Below, in pieces: positions 16,260-24,387 of a stretch of 64,000 bases of DNA. A program made the position numbers and the translations under genes. Each line of letters begins with the position of its first letter. Position 1 is the first letter of the stretch. The notes beneath the pieces are model-generated. The model had not been told where the DNA came from and searched no databases. It worked only from the letters and a program-made list of their open reading frames with translations. Location of the stretch: NCBI RefSeq assembly GCF_000379465.1, contig NZ_KB905425.1, positions 267,163 to 331,162 of the forward strand, given 5' to 3'. The stretch comes from Sciscionella marina DSM 45152. Its GTDB lineage: Bacteria > Actinomycetota > Actinomycetes > Mycobacteriales > Pseudonocardiaceae.

Positions 16260-17056
16260 AGTGCGAGCAACCGCGCGAGGATGGTGTGGAATTCCTGGGC
16301 GCGCTCCAGGAACGGGAGGTGCCCCACGTCCGGCCAGATGTGAGTCTGCGCACCCGGGATGAGGCTCGCCGCGTACTCGGTGGTGCTCGGCGCGACCACG
16401 GCGTCCTGCGCACCGTGGACGAGCACGGCCGGTACATCGATCCCGGCGAGCACCTCGCGGGAGTCCACGGTGCGCGCGAACAGGGCTGCGCGCACGTGCG
16501 GGTCGACGTCGAGCGAGGCTCCGAGCAGTGCCTGGTGCAGCGCCCCGCGTACCGGGCGCACGGTCAGCCCCGCCACGAACCGGGCGAGCGCGGGGACCGC
16601 GGTCGCCGGGTCGGTGGACAGCGCGTCCGGGATGGCCGCGCGCATCACGGCACCGATCCGCCCGCCTGGCCGGTCCTTCCCGATCTCGGTGATCGCCCCG
16701 GTGAGCAGCAGCCCGCGCACTCCGCCGGTGCCGAAGTGCCGGATGTAGTCGGTGATCGCCAGCCCGCCGTAGGACCAGCCGACGAGCACCGCGGGTTCGT
16801 CCAGGGTGTCGAGCACCGCGGCCAGGTCAGCGGCCCAGGCGGCGCTGTCCGCGTACTCCCCGGCGTCCTCGGAGTCCCCGTGCCCGCGTAGATCCACCGC
16901 AAGGCATCGGCACCCCATGGCGAGCTCCTGCGGCCAGCAGCGCCCGGTCTGCGCCCAGCCGTGCAGCAGCACGACGGGTGGCCCGTTCGTCCCGGCGGTC
17001 CGGACCGCGATCCGGTTACCGCTCTTGCTGGTCACCCAGCTCAGTTCGCCTTCCAC
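16256..17056 (-). CDS. Alpha/beta-hydrolase
   Basis: 266 residues of the alpha/beta-hydrolase fold. Oxyanion loop [12 protein letters not shown], nucleophile elbow VGWSYGGLA (Ser), an Asp in HGAQDAVV and catalytic His in [11 protein letters not shown] are all present. A four-helix cap-like insert lies between about 125 and 205. No signal peptide, so cytosolic. Translationally coupled to mshA by a 4-nt overlap, but nothing ties it to mycothiol chemistry; the substrate is unknown. Divergent from the SDR gene 24 bp away. Confidence 0.9.
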   Translation of the reverse strand: MEGELSWVTSKSGNRIAVRTAGTNGPPVVLLHGWAQTGRCWPQELAMGCRCLAVDLRGHGDSEDAGEYADSAAWAADLAAVLDTLDEPAVLVGWSYGGLAITDYIRHFGTGGVRGLLLTGAITEIGKDRPGGRIGAVMRAAIPDALSTDPATAVPALARFVAGLTVRPVRGALHQALLGASLDVDPHVRAALFARTVDSREVLAGIDVPAVLVHGAQDAVVAPSTTEYAASLIPGAQTHIWPDVGHLPFLERAQEFHTILARLLAL

Positions 17057-17080
17057 GCGATCACCCTAGAATCGCGTGCC

Positions 17081-17818
17081 ATGGCATCACAACGGACGGC
17101 CGTGGTCACCGGCGCGAGTTCGGGCATCGGTGCGGCGACCGCCACAGAGCTCGCCGCACAGGGATTCCATGTCGTGCTGGGGGCGCGGCGCACCGAGCGC
17201 ATCGCGGAACTCGCCGGGGAGATCGGCGGCGTCGCACACCAGCTCGACGTCACCGATCCGGAATCGGTCGAGCGGTTCAGCGCCGCGTTCGGGCCGGTGG
17301 ATGTGCTGGTGAACAATGCGGGAGGGGCGCACGGATCCGCTCCGGTCGCGCAGGCTGTCGAGGACGACTGGCGCTGGATGTGGGAGACCAATGTGCTCGG
17401 CACCATGCGGGTGACCAAGGCGCTGCTGCCGAAGCTGGTCGAGTCCGGGGACGGTCACGTGGTCACGGTCACCTCGGTCGCCGCGCTCGAGGCCTACCCG
17501 AACGGTTCCGGGTACACCTCGGCCAAGCACGCCGAATCCGCACTGCACCGCACGCTGCGGTTCGAGCACAACGGTGAGCCGGTGCGGTTCACCGAGGTGC
17601 TGCCCGGGATGGTGGATACCGAGTTCTCCCTGGTGCGCTTCGCCGGGGACAGCGAGCGCGCGGCGAAGGTGTACGAGGGGATGACTCCCTTGCAGGCCAA
17701 GGACATCGCCGAGGTGATCGGGTTCGCGGTGACCAGGCCGCCGCACGTGAACATGGACACCATCGTGGTCAAGGCACGCGATCAGCTCACCGCGACGCAG
17801 GCGTACCGGCACTTGTGA
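17081..17818 (+). CDS. Short-chain dehydrogenase/reductase (SDR)
   Basis: 245 residues from ATG at 17081. Classical SDR motifs: cofactor loop TGASSGIGAAT (10-20), LVNNAGG, catalytic Ser in VTVTSVAAL and the Tyr-Lys pair in GYTSAKHAE. ARRTERI after the second strand (Arg rather than Asp) suggests NADP(H). LPGMVDTEFS matches the YdfG-like branch that reduces 3-hydroxy acids. The start overlaps no neighbour; the SRPBCC gene follows after 32 bp on the same strand. Confidence 0.9.
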   Translation: MASQRTAVVTGASSGIGAATATELAAQGFHVVLGARRTERIAELAGEIGGVAHQLDVTDPESVERFSAAFGPVDVLVNNAGGAHGSAPVAQAVEDDWRWMWETNVLGTMRVTKALLPKLVESGDGHVVTVTSVAALEAYPNGSGYTSAKHAESALHRTLRFEHNGEPVRFTEVLPGMVDTEFSLVRFAGDSERAAKVYEGMTPLQAKDIAEVIGFAVTRPPHVNMDTIVVKARDQLTATQAYRHL

Positions 17819-17850
17819 CTCCATCCGGTGAGCCCGTCTAGCATGACGAC

Positions 17851-18294
17851 ATGGCACAGGTTTTCGTTTCCGCGCAGCGCCAGATCGCCGCGGAGCCCGA
17901 TGCGGTCTTCGCGGTGCTTTCGGACTATGCGCAGGCGCGCAAGAACATGCTGACCGAGAACTTCTCCGAGTATGCCGTGCGCGAGGGCGGCAAGGGGGAG
18001 GGCACCGTGGTCGCCTGGAAGCTGCAGGCGACCAAGAAGCGGGTGCGGGACTGCGTTTTCGAGGTGCGAGCCGGGGGCGAACGGGAACTCGTGGAATCGG
18101 ATCGCAATTCCTCGATGGTGACCAAGTGGGCCGTTCGCGCACCCGGCGAGGGCAGCACGGTCACCGTGGAGACCACCTGGAACGGCGCCGGCGGCATCGG
18201 CGGGTTCTTCGAGAAGACCTTCGCCCCGCTGGGGATGCGCAAGATCTATGAGGCACAGCTGGAGAAGCTGTCCGGGATCCTCAGTTCCCGGTAG
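17851..18294 (+). CDS. SRPBCC (START/polyketide cyclase-like) family protein
   Basis: 147 residues with the SRPBCC helix-grip pattern: VFVSAQRQIAAEPDAVFAVLSDYAQ at the start, a central beta-sheet (VVAWKLQATKKRVRDCVFEVRAGG; TVTVETTWNGAGG) and the long C-terminal helix (MRKIYEAQLEKLSGIL). These proteins bind hydrophobic ligands in a deep cavity. Ligand unknown. Its last 14 bp overlap the convergent tetR gene. Confidence 0.8.
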   Translation: MAQVFVSAQRQIAAEPDAVFAVLSDYAQARKNMLTENFSEYAVREGGKGEGTVVAWKLQATKKRVRDCVFEVRAGGERELVESDRNSSMVTKWAVRAPGEGSTVTVETTWNGAGGIGGFFEKTFAPLGMRKIYEAQLEKLSGILSSR

Positions 18295-18916
18295 CCTTCT
18301 GCGGCGCGATCGCCGCCACGGGAACCGGCTGCCCGGGCAGTTCGGTTCCCGTTCCCGCGCGTAGTCCGTCGAGGATCAGCGCGATCGCGCGCTCCACGCC
18401 GAGCAGCGCGGCAGGTGTCCATTCCCTGCGGGTCTGACCGACGAGCAGCGAAACCAGCATCGCGATGTCCCCGGAGCTCACATCCGCGCGCAGGGTTCCC
18501 TCATGCTGCGCGGCGGCCACGATCTGCTCGAGCAGTTCGATCAGTTCGTCTCGTTTGCCGGTGGCGTCCGTGTCGTCGAACAGCAACCGCCTGGTGCTCA
18601 TGTGCACCAGATTCAGCTGTACCGAGAGGCGCAGTTCGCGGGAGAGGTGGAAGAACCGCCGCAGCGTGTCCCAGGCCGTCGGTTCCTCGGTCATAGCGCT
18701 GCGCGTCTCGGCGAGCACCGCGTCGAAGTTCGCCCTCGTCACCGCCCTGATCAGGGCTTCGCGGTCGGGAAACCGCCGGTAGAGGGTGCCGACCCCGACC
18801 CCGGCCGCGCGCGCGATCTCCTCCATCGGCACCTCGGGGCCCTGCTCGATGAAGACCTGTTTGGCCGCGGCGATGATCTGTTCGAGGTTGCGTTGGGCGT
18901 CGGCACGTAGCGCCAT
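18281..18916 (-). CDS. TetR-family transcriptional regulator
   Basis: 211 residues from ATG at 18916. The N-terminal helix-turn-helix (QIIAAAKQVFIEQGPEVPMEEIARAAGVGVGTLYRRFPDREALIRAV) is typical; the ligand/dimer domain includes LVSLLVGQTRREW. It is divergent from the two cytochrome P450 genes, and an 18-bp inverted repeat lies between them, so it most likely represses the P450 operon and itself. The alternative ATG at 18961 would place the operator inside the gene and is disfavoured. Confidence 0.9.
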   Translation of the reverse strand: MALRADAQRNLEQIIAAAKQVFIEQGPEVPMEEIARAAGVGVGTLYRRFPDREALIRAVTRANFDAVLAETRSAMTEEPTAWDTLRRFFHLSRELRLSVQLNLVHMSTRRLLFDDTDATGKRDELIELLEQIVAAAQHEGTLRADVSSGDIAMLVSLLVGQTRREWTPAALLGVERAIALILDGLRAGTGTELPGQPVPVAAIAPQKATGN

Positions 18917-18927
18917 GTCCGGATTAT

Positions 18928-18945
18928 TCCAGACGCTTATCTGGA
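18928..18945. promoter_or_regulatory. Putative TetR operator
   Basis: TCCAGA and TCTGGA are perfect 6-bp arms around CGCTTA, in the 91-bp divergent region between tetR and the first P450 gene. A further half-site TCCAGATA occurs at 18989, close to the P450 ribosome-binding site (AGAGGTGG). The arrangement fits autoregulation plus control of the P450 pair. Not a known named operator. Confidence 0.6.
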
Positions 18946-19007
18946 CGATTTCCTTCCACATCGCTACCGTGGAAGTGGAAGAACTTCATCCAGATAGAGG
19001 TGGTCCC

Positions 19008-20201
19008 GTGACCGAACTCGCTGAAGACGTCGCCCTCTCCTTCCCGCGCACCCGCAGTTGCCCGTTCGCCCCGCCCGCGGAATACCGGCAACTGCGCGAA
19101 GAAACCCCGATCAGCAAGGTCAGCCTCCCCGACGGGCGCCGCGTGTGGGCGCTGAGCAGGCACGAGGACATTCGTGCCATGCTGACCGATCCACGGTTCA
19201 GCTCCGATCGCAAGAGCCCGAATTTTCCGCGGATGGTGCCGGGCCAGCAATTCGACCGGATCCCGGCCTCGTTGATCTCCATGGACGCGCCCGAACACGG
19301 TCCCGCCCGGCGCAAGGTGGTCGGTGAATTCACCGTGAAGCGGATGCGCGCACTGCGGCCGCGGATCCAGAGCATCGTGGACGAGCACGTCGAGGCGATG
19401 CTGGCCGGTCCGCGGCCGGTGGATCTGGTGCAGGCGCTCTCGCTTCCGGTTCCTTCGCTGGTGATCTGCGAACAACTCGGGGTGCCGTATGCCGATCACG
19501 AATTCTTCCAGCAGCGCTCGACCAAGTTCATCAGTTGGCGCACCCCGGAGGACGAACGCCGTAACGCGATTGCCGAACTCGGTGAGTACCTCGAGGATTT
19601 GGTGCGTGCCAAGCAGCGTGATCCCGGTGATGATCTGCTCGGCAGGCAGATCACCGAACACGCGCCCTCGCATGCCGAACTCGTCGGGCTCGCGTTCGTC
19701 CTGCTTGTCGCCGGGCATGAGACGACCGCGAACATGATCTCGCTTTGCACCGTGCTGCTGTTGAACCGCCCGGGCGACCTCGAGGCCATCAAGGCGGATC
19801 CTGGAAAGACCCCGGCGGCCGTCGAGGAATTGCTGCGCTACTTCACGATCGCCGAACTCGCCAATTCCCGGTTCGCGGTCGAGGATGTGGAATTGGGTGG
19901 GGTGCTCATCCGCGCGGGCGATGGCGTGCTCGCGCTGAGCAACGCGGCGAATCGGGATCCGGCCGCCTTCGCCGAACCGGATGAGTTCGACATCGAACGC
20001 GGCGCGCGCCATCACGTCGCTTTCGGGTACGGGCCGCATCAATGCCTTGGGCAGAACCTGGCACGGATGGAATTACAGATCGTCATCGACACCCTGTTCG
20101 CGCGGATTCCCGAATTGCGGCTCACCCAGGAAATCGACGAAATCGCGTTCAAGGATCAGGCCTCGATCTACGGCATCAAAGAACTGCCGGTGACGTGGTG
20201 A
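19008..20201 (+). CDS. Cytochrome P450 (first of tandem pair)
   Basis: 397 residues from GTG at 19008, preceded by AGAGGTGG. The I-helix oxygen-activation motif LLVAGHETTANM, the K-helix ELLRYF (ExxR), and the haem loop FGYGPHQCLGQNLAR with the axial Cys are intact. LSFPRTRSCPFAPPAEY at the start and EFTVKRMRALRPRI suit bacterial class I P450s of the CYP105/107-like type. It needs ferredoxin and reductase partners, which are not nearby. Substrate unknown. The next P450 begins three bases after the stop. Confidence 0.93.
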   Translation: MTELAEDVALSFPRTRSCPFAPPAEYRQLREETPISKVSLPDGRRVWALSRHEDIRAMLTDPRFSSDRKSPNFPRMVPGQQFDRIPASLISMDAPEHGPARRKVVGEFTVKRMRALRPRIQSIVDEHVEAMLAGPRPVDLVQALSLPVPSLVICEQLGVPYADHEFFQQRSTKFISWRTPEDERRNAIAELGEYLEDLVRAKQRDPGDDLLGRQITEHAPSHAELVGLAFVLLVAGHETTANMISLCTVLLLNRPGDLEAIKADPGKTPAAVEELLRYFTIAELANSRFAVEDVELGGVLIRAGDGVLALSNAANRDPAAFAEPDEFDIERGARHHVAFGYGPHQCLGQNLARMELQIVIDTLFARIPELRLTQEIDEIAFKDQASIYGIKELPVTW

Positions 20202-20204
20202 ACC

Positions 20205-21392
20205 ATGACCGAACTGACCTTCCCACGCAGTCGTACCTGCCCGTTCTCGCCGCCACCGGAGTACGCGGACCTGCGCGCCGAAGCGCCCGTTACCCGCGTT
20301 CGTCTCTACGATCGTTCGGTATGGGCCGCGACCAGGTACGAGGACATTCGCGCCATGCTCACCGATCCGCGGTTCAGCTCGGATCGGGATCATCCGAACT
20401 TTCCGTTCCAGCAGCGGATCACCGAGGAAATGAAGCCGATCCGTATCTCGTTGATCGGAATGGATCCGCCGCAGCACGGTCCGGCACGGCGGGCGGTGGT
20501 CGGCGAATTCACCGTGAAGCGGCTGCGGGAGCTTCGCCCGCGTGTTCAGCAGATCGTCGATGAACACATCGACGCCATGCTCGCCGGTGTGCGCCCGGTA
20601 GATCTGGTGAGCGCGCTTTCGCTGCCGATTCCCTCGCTCGTGATCTGCGAACTGCTCGGTGTGCCGTATGTCGATCACGATTTCTTCCAAGCCCGGTCCG
20701 GCCAATTGCTCAACCGGGCGGCCGGGGCCGATGAACGGCTTCGCTTACGTGACGAACTGATCGAATATCTCGGGAAACTGGTCGCCGAGAAGATCCGGGA
20801 GCCCGGGGAAGACCTGCTCGGACGGCAGATCCGCAAACAACGCGACGATGGCGACATCGATGAGGACGGCCTTGTCGAGCTCGCCTTCCTGTTGCTCGTC
20901 GCGGGGCATGAGACGACGGCGAACATGATCTCGCTGAGCACCGTCGCGTTGCTGCAGCATCCCGAGTCGCTCGCCAAGATCAAGGCGGATCCGGACCAGA
21001 CCTTGCCGGCCGTCGAGGAACTGCTGCGCTATTTCACGATCGCGGAATTCGCCAATGCCCGTGTCGCCACCGAGGATGTCGAACTCGGTGGGGTGCTGAT
21101 TCGCAAGGGCGAGGGTGTCCTCGCGCTCAGTAGTACAGCGAATCGAGATCCCGGGGTGTTTCCGGAACCCGACACCCTGGACATCGAGCGGGGAAGCCGG
21201 AATCACATCGCATTCGGTTATGGCCCGCATCAATGCCTCGGGCAGAATCTGGCACGCCTGGAATTGCAGATCGTGATCGACACCCTGTTCAGGCGGATTC
21301 CCGATCTGCGGATCGTCCCCGAGATCGAGGACATCCCGTTCAAATACGATGGGCAAGTCTTCGGTGTCCACGAACTATCCGTGACGTGGTGA
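20205..21392 (+). CDS. Cytochrome P450 (second of tandem pair)
   Basis: 395 residues, closely related to the upstream P450 over the whole length (EFTVKRLRELRPRVQQIVDEH, LSLPIPSLVICELLGVPY, LLVAGHETTANMISL, FGYGPHQCLGQNLARLELQIVIDTLF), so the pair arose by tandem duplication. ExxR and the Cys haem loop are intact. The substrate-contact regions (after about residue 60 and residues 165-185) differ most, hinting at different substrates or successive oxidations of one molecule. Its last 18 bp overlap the convergent transporter gene. Confidence 0.93.
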   Translation: MTELTFPRSRTCPFSPPPEYADLRAEAPVTRVRLYDRSVWAATRYEDIRAMLTDPRFSSDRDHPNFPFQQRITEEMKPIRISLIGMDPPQHGPARRAVVGEFTVKRLRELRPRVQQIVDEHIDAMLAGVRPVDLVSALSLPIPSLVICELLGVPYVDHDFFQARSGQLLNRAAGADERLRLRDELIEYLGKLVAEKIREPGEDLLGRQIRKQRDDGDIDEDGLVELAFLLLVAGHETTANMISLSTVALLQHPESLAKIKADPDQTLPAVEELLRYFTIAEFANARVATEDVELGGVLIRKGEGVLALSSTANRDPGVFPEPDTLDIERGSRNHIAFGYGPHQCLGQNLARLELQIVIDTLFRRIPDLRIVPEIEDIPFKYDGQVFGVHELSVTW

Positions 21393-22697
21393 CCTGATCC
21401 TGCCGAAGGCGAATGCGGCCAGCCCGGCGATGAGGAAGGAGAACAGCGAGGCGCTCATCCAGCTCGCCGGGCTGAACCCGATCGCGTGGCCGAACCAGGT
21501 CCAGAACCGGGACCACCAGCCGACCGCACCCGGGTTGATCAACTGGTAGGTGGCCAGCCCGAGCAACCAGGCGAGCAGCATGCCCCAGCGCGAGGGCGCG
21601 TCCGCCGAGGTGTTCCAGGATCGCCAGCCGCGCAGGAAGTAGTCCGCGGCGAGCACCCCGAACATGGGCACGAAAACCGAGCCGATCAGGCTCAGGAAAT
21701 CGGTGTACTGCCCGATGTCCAGCACGGCGGCGAGCACGGTGCACAGCAGCCCGATCGTGATGCTGAGCACTCGGCGATCGGCGCGCGGGAACAGGTTCTG
21801 CACCGACATCACCGTGGAGTACACGTTCGCGAAGGACTGGTCCACTTCGCGGAGCACGATCACGCCGAGAAACACCGCGCCGAGCGGGATCGCCACATAG
21901 GGGTCGTATTCCCCGCCCGAGTTCCCCACCTGCACCAGGGCGAGCAGACCCACGGCATAGCAGGCGATCTGCGCGATCGAGTAGCCGATCACCGGTGCCC
22001 CGAGCGCGCCCTTCACGGTGCGCGAATGCCGGGAGAAATCCGAGGCCATCGGGATGAACGAGACCGCGACCGCGAGCGCGGCGTCCGCGCCGAGCCAGAA
22101 CCCGTGCCAGGAACCCGTTGTCAATGAAGGCATCGGGCGGATCGCGAACTGCACGAACAGATACACCAGCGCGATTCCCACCGCGACGGTCACGTATTTG
22201 CGCAGCACCCGCAGCGCGCCGAGCGGCCAGATCGTCATCGTGATCGTCAGCGCGGCCGCGATCAGCACGTAGAGCAGTTGCGGGCCGCCGCCGAACACCG
22301 CGCGCGCCCCGGAGGCGATCGCGAGTAGTTCGAAGGTGCCCCAGCCGATCATCTGCAGGATGTTCAGTACGGTTGGCAGCACCGAGAGCCGCGCGCCGAA
22401 CAGCCCGCGCAGCACCACCATCGAGGGCGCGCCGGTCCGCGCGCCCGGTACCGCGGAGAGCCCGAGCATCACCGAGCCGAGCACGGTGCCGACGATCGTG
22501 GCCACCAGTGCGGCGATCGGGGAAAGCGGCGCGGAACCCGCGGGCAGCAGCACCGCGGAAGCGCCGGTGAACCCGAGCAGGCTCACCGCGAGGTTCACCC
22601 AGAACGCGCCCTGATCGCCGGCGCGCAGCGTCTTCGGCGTCGGTCCCTCGAGCGTCGGCGCGACCTCGCGCGCCATGGAATCTGTGTGGCCAGCCAC
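21375..22697 (-). CDS. cytX: NCS1-family transporter, probable thiamin-precursor (HMP) permease CytX
   Basis: 440 residues with about 12 hydrophobic helices of the nucleobase:cation symporter-1 family. TLRAGDQGAFWVNLAVSL matches the substrate/sodium-site helix 1, and helix 3 contains VVLRGLFGARLSVLP. The TPP riboswitch directly upstream, and tenA on the other side, make the pyrimidine precursor hydroxymethylpyrimidine the likely cargo, as for CytX. Start is GTG at 22697; its Shine-Dalgarno GGGAG (22704-22708) is the 3' end of the riboswitch, so control is probably at translation. Confidence 0.85.
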   Translation of the reverse strand: MAGHTDSMAREVAPTLEGPTPKTLRAGDQGAFWVNLAVSLLGFTGASAVLLPAGSAPLSPIAALVATIVGTVLGSVMLGLSAVPGARTGAPSMVVLRGLFGARLSVLPTVLNILQMIGWGTFELLAIASGARAVFGGGPQLLYVLIAAALTITMTIWPLGALRVLRKYVTVAVGIALVYLFVQFAIRPMPSLTTGSWHGFWLGADAALAVAVSFIPMASDFSRHSRTVKGALGAPVIGYSIAQIACYAVGLLALVQVGNSGGEYDPYVAIPLGAVFLGVIVLREVDQSFANVYSTVMSVQNLFPRADRRVLSITIGLLCTVLAAVLDIGQYTDFLSLIGSVFVPMFGVLAADYFLRGWRSWNTSADAPSRWGMLLAWLLGLATYQLINPGAVGWWSRFWTWFGHAIGFSPASWMSASLFSFLIAGLAAFAFGRIRSPRHG

Positions 22698-22703
22698 GAA
22701 AAA

Positions 22704-22795
22704 CTCCCTACGCCGGCATTACCCGGTCAGGTTCGTGCGGTCGACGGAATTTCCGTCCTCTCAGCCTGGTAACCAAGCTCCCGCGGGTGTTCCGC
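22704..22795 (-). ncRNA. TPP riboswitch (THI element)
   Basis: On the minus strand the conserved THI-box parts occur in order: a 5' helix segment (CCGCGGGAGC), CAGGCTGAGAGG, a variable stem, GAACCTGACCGGGTAATGCC and GGCGTAGGGAG. These are the CUGAGA and ACCUGA..GGGUAAUGCC..GCGUAGGGA blocks of the thiamin pyrophosphate aptamer. The terminal GGGAG is the ribosome-binding site of the transporter gene, so TPP binding should hide it. No separate terminator hairpin fits before the GTG. Confidence 0.93.
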
Positions 22796-22816
22796 CTCGG
22801 AGTCTACGCTGGCGGG

Positions 22817-23494
22817 GTGAGTGGATTCTGCGCGCGGGCCGATGCGGCCACGAAGAAACTACGCGGTGAAATGACGCGGTTACCGTTCAATCGGGAACTG
22901 GCCGACGGTTCACTGAGCCGCGAACGATTCCAGTTCTATCTGGTGCAGGACGCGCGCTATCTCGTCGGTTTCGGGCGGGCACTCGCCGTGGCGGCCGCGC
23001 GCGCCGAGGACCCGGCCGATCTCGCCTTCTTCTCCGCGGCCGCCAATGAGGCCGTGGTCACCGAGCGCGGACTGCACGCCGACTACTTCCAACGCTTCGG
23101 CCTCGACCCCGATGAGGTCGAGGCGGTACGCACCTCGCCGACCGCGCTCGGCTACACCTCCTACCTGCTGGCCACCGCACAGACCGCGAGCTACAGCGAA
23201 CTCATCGCCGCGCTGCTGCCCTGCTTCGCCGTCTACCACGAGGTCGGCCTCGCCATCGCGGAGACCGCGGCGCCGGACAATCCCTATCGTGCCTGGATCG
23301 ACACCTACGCGGACGAGGAGTTCGGCCGCGCCGTGCAGTCCTGTCGCGCCGCCGTGGATGCCGCGGCCGAACGGGTCGGCGATGCGACCGAGGCCCGGAT
23401 GCTCGCCGCGGTCGTCACCGCGACCGAGTACGAGTGGATGTTCTGGGACTCGGCCTACCGGATGGAGGGCTGGCCGACCGCGCAGTGGGTCTAG
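22817..23494 (+). CDS. tenA: TenA-family aminopyrimidine aminohydrolase (thiaminase II)
   Basis: 225 residues from GTG at 22817. The all-helical TenA/PQQC fold is indicated by FQFYLVQDARYLVGFGRALA, ALGYTSYLLATAQ, the catalytic Cys in LLPCFAVYHEVG, YADEEFG, and the catalytic Glu/Trp region TEYEWMFWDSAY. TenA releases or salvages hydroxymethylpyrimidine from degraded thiamin. It is divergent from the riboswitch-controlled transporter; together they form a salvage module. No riboswitch precedes tenA itself. Its stop overlaps the convergent GNAT gene by four bases. Confidence 0.92.
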   Translation: MSGFCARADAATKKLRGEMTRLPFNRELADGSLSRERFQFYLVQDARYLVGFGRALAVAAARAEDPADLAFFSAAANEAVVTERGLHADYFQRFGLDPDEVEAVRTSPTALGYTSYLLATAQTASYSELIAALLPCFAVYHEVGLAIAETAAPDNPYRAWIDTYADEEFGRAVQSCRAAVDAAAERVGDATEARMLAAVVTATEYEWMFWDSAYRMEGWPTAQWV

Positions 23495-24387
23495 GCCAGA
23501 TCGAGGCGTGCGCGCTCGATCGGGTAACCGGCCTTCGCGAAGGCCGCGGCCATCGGGGTGTTCCCCGCATCGGTCGCGGCCTTGATCCGCTCGGCCCCGT
23601 GCCCGGTGAGCAGGTGGGTGGCCTCGGTGAGCAGTTCGTAGGCGTAGCCGTGGCCACGGTGCTCGGGAAGGACGCCCACGAAGCCGATGACCGCGCCGCT
23701 CGGATTGCGCGCGGGGATGGCGAACCCGACCGGTTCACCTTCTCGCGTGCAGCCCACCAGCCACCAGGACCGCGGGCCCGGCAGGGTACGCAGCAGGGCC
23801 AGTTCCGCCCGCGCGGCCGCTTCGGGACCGGATGCGGCGACTGCCCGCCTGGTGTGCGCGTCGAGGCTGTCCTGGGCGGCGCGCGCGAAGAACTCCTCGA
23901 ACACCGCGTCCTCGGGCTCTGGGCGGAACTCGAGGCGGCCCGGTCGTTCCGGGAGCCCGTGCGCCGGGGTCCACAGGTAGACGTGGCGCTCGACGAACAC
24001 CTGCATGCCGACCGCGCGGGCGGCCTCGATACGCGCCTGCGCGGCCGCGCGCACCCGCGCGTCGGTGCGCCAGTCCGGCGGCAGCTCGATCGAGTACTCG
24101 GCCCTGATCGCCGCCGTGCGCAGCAGCGCGACCCCGGCCTCGAACTCGGTGAAGTCGAACCAGTCGAGCACATCCGGTTCACCGTCCGGGCCGGGGAGCC
24201 AGGCAGCGCGGGCGAGTACCCGGTCCCCGCGCAGCGCTACCCAGGTCCACTCCGCGCGGTAGTGCCCGCGCGCGGCCATCGCCGTGTAGCTCTCCCCGAA
24301 GGCGGCGAGCCCGACGAGGCCCGGATCGGGCATGGACTCGAAGAGCGGTTCCTCGCCGGACGCGAGCGGGCGGATGGTCAGCTCCAT
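23491..24387 (-). CDS. GNAT-family N-acetyltransferase
   Basis: 298 residues. The C-terminal half (about 150-298) is a GNAT domain: acetyl-CoA loop VGVLPEHRGHGYAYELL (motif A), then TDAGNTPMAAAFAKAGY. The N-terminal half (WTWVALRGDRVLARAAWLPG ... DWFDF) looks like a second, degenerate GNAT fold. The ATG overlaps the stop of the acyl-CoA dehydrogenase gene (ATGA), indicating coupling. Acceptor substrate unknown. Confidence 0.85.
   Translation of the reverse strand: MELTIRPLASGEEPLFESMPDPGLVGLAAFGESYTAMAARGHYRAEWTWVALRGDRVLARAAWLPGPDGEPDVLDWFDFTEFEAGVALLRTAAIRAEYSIELPPDWRTDARVRAAAQARIEAARAVGMQVFVERHVYLWTPAHGLPERPGRLEFRPEPEDAVFEEFFARAAQDSLDAHTRRAVAASGPEAAARAELALLRTLPGPRSWWLVGCTREGEPVGFAIPARNPSGAVIGFVGVLPEHRGHGYAYELLTEATHLLTGHGAERIKAATDAGNTPMAAAFAKAGYPIERARLDLA

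Noticed and set aside
22787-22816. Upstream ATG-type start for tenA at 22787
   Set aside because: It would extend the protein into the 5' end of the riboswitch element with residues not expected in TenA; GTG at 22817 fits the family start.
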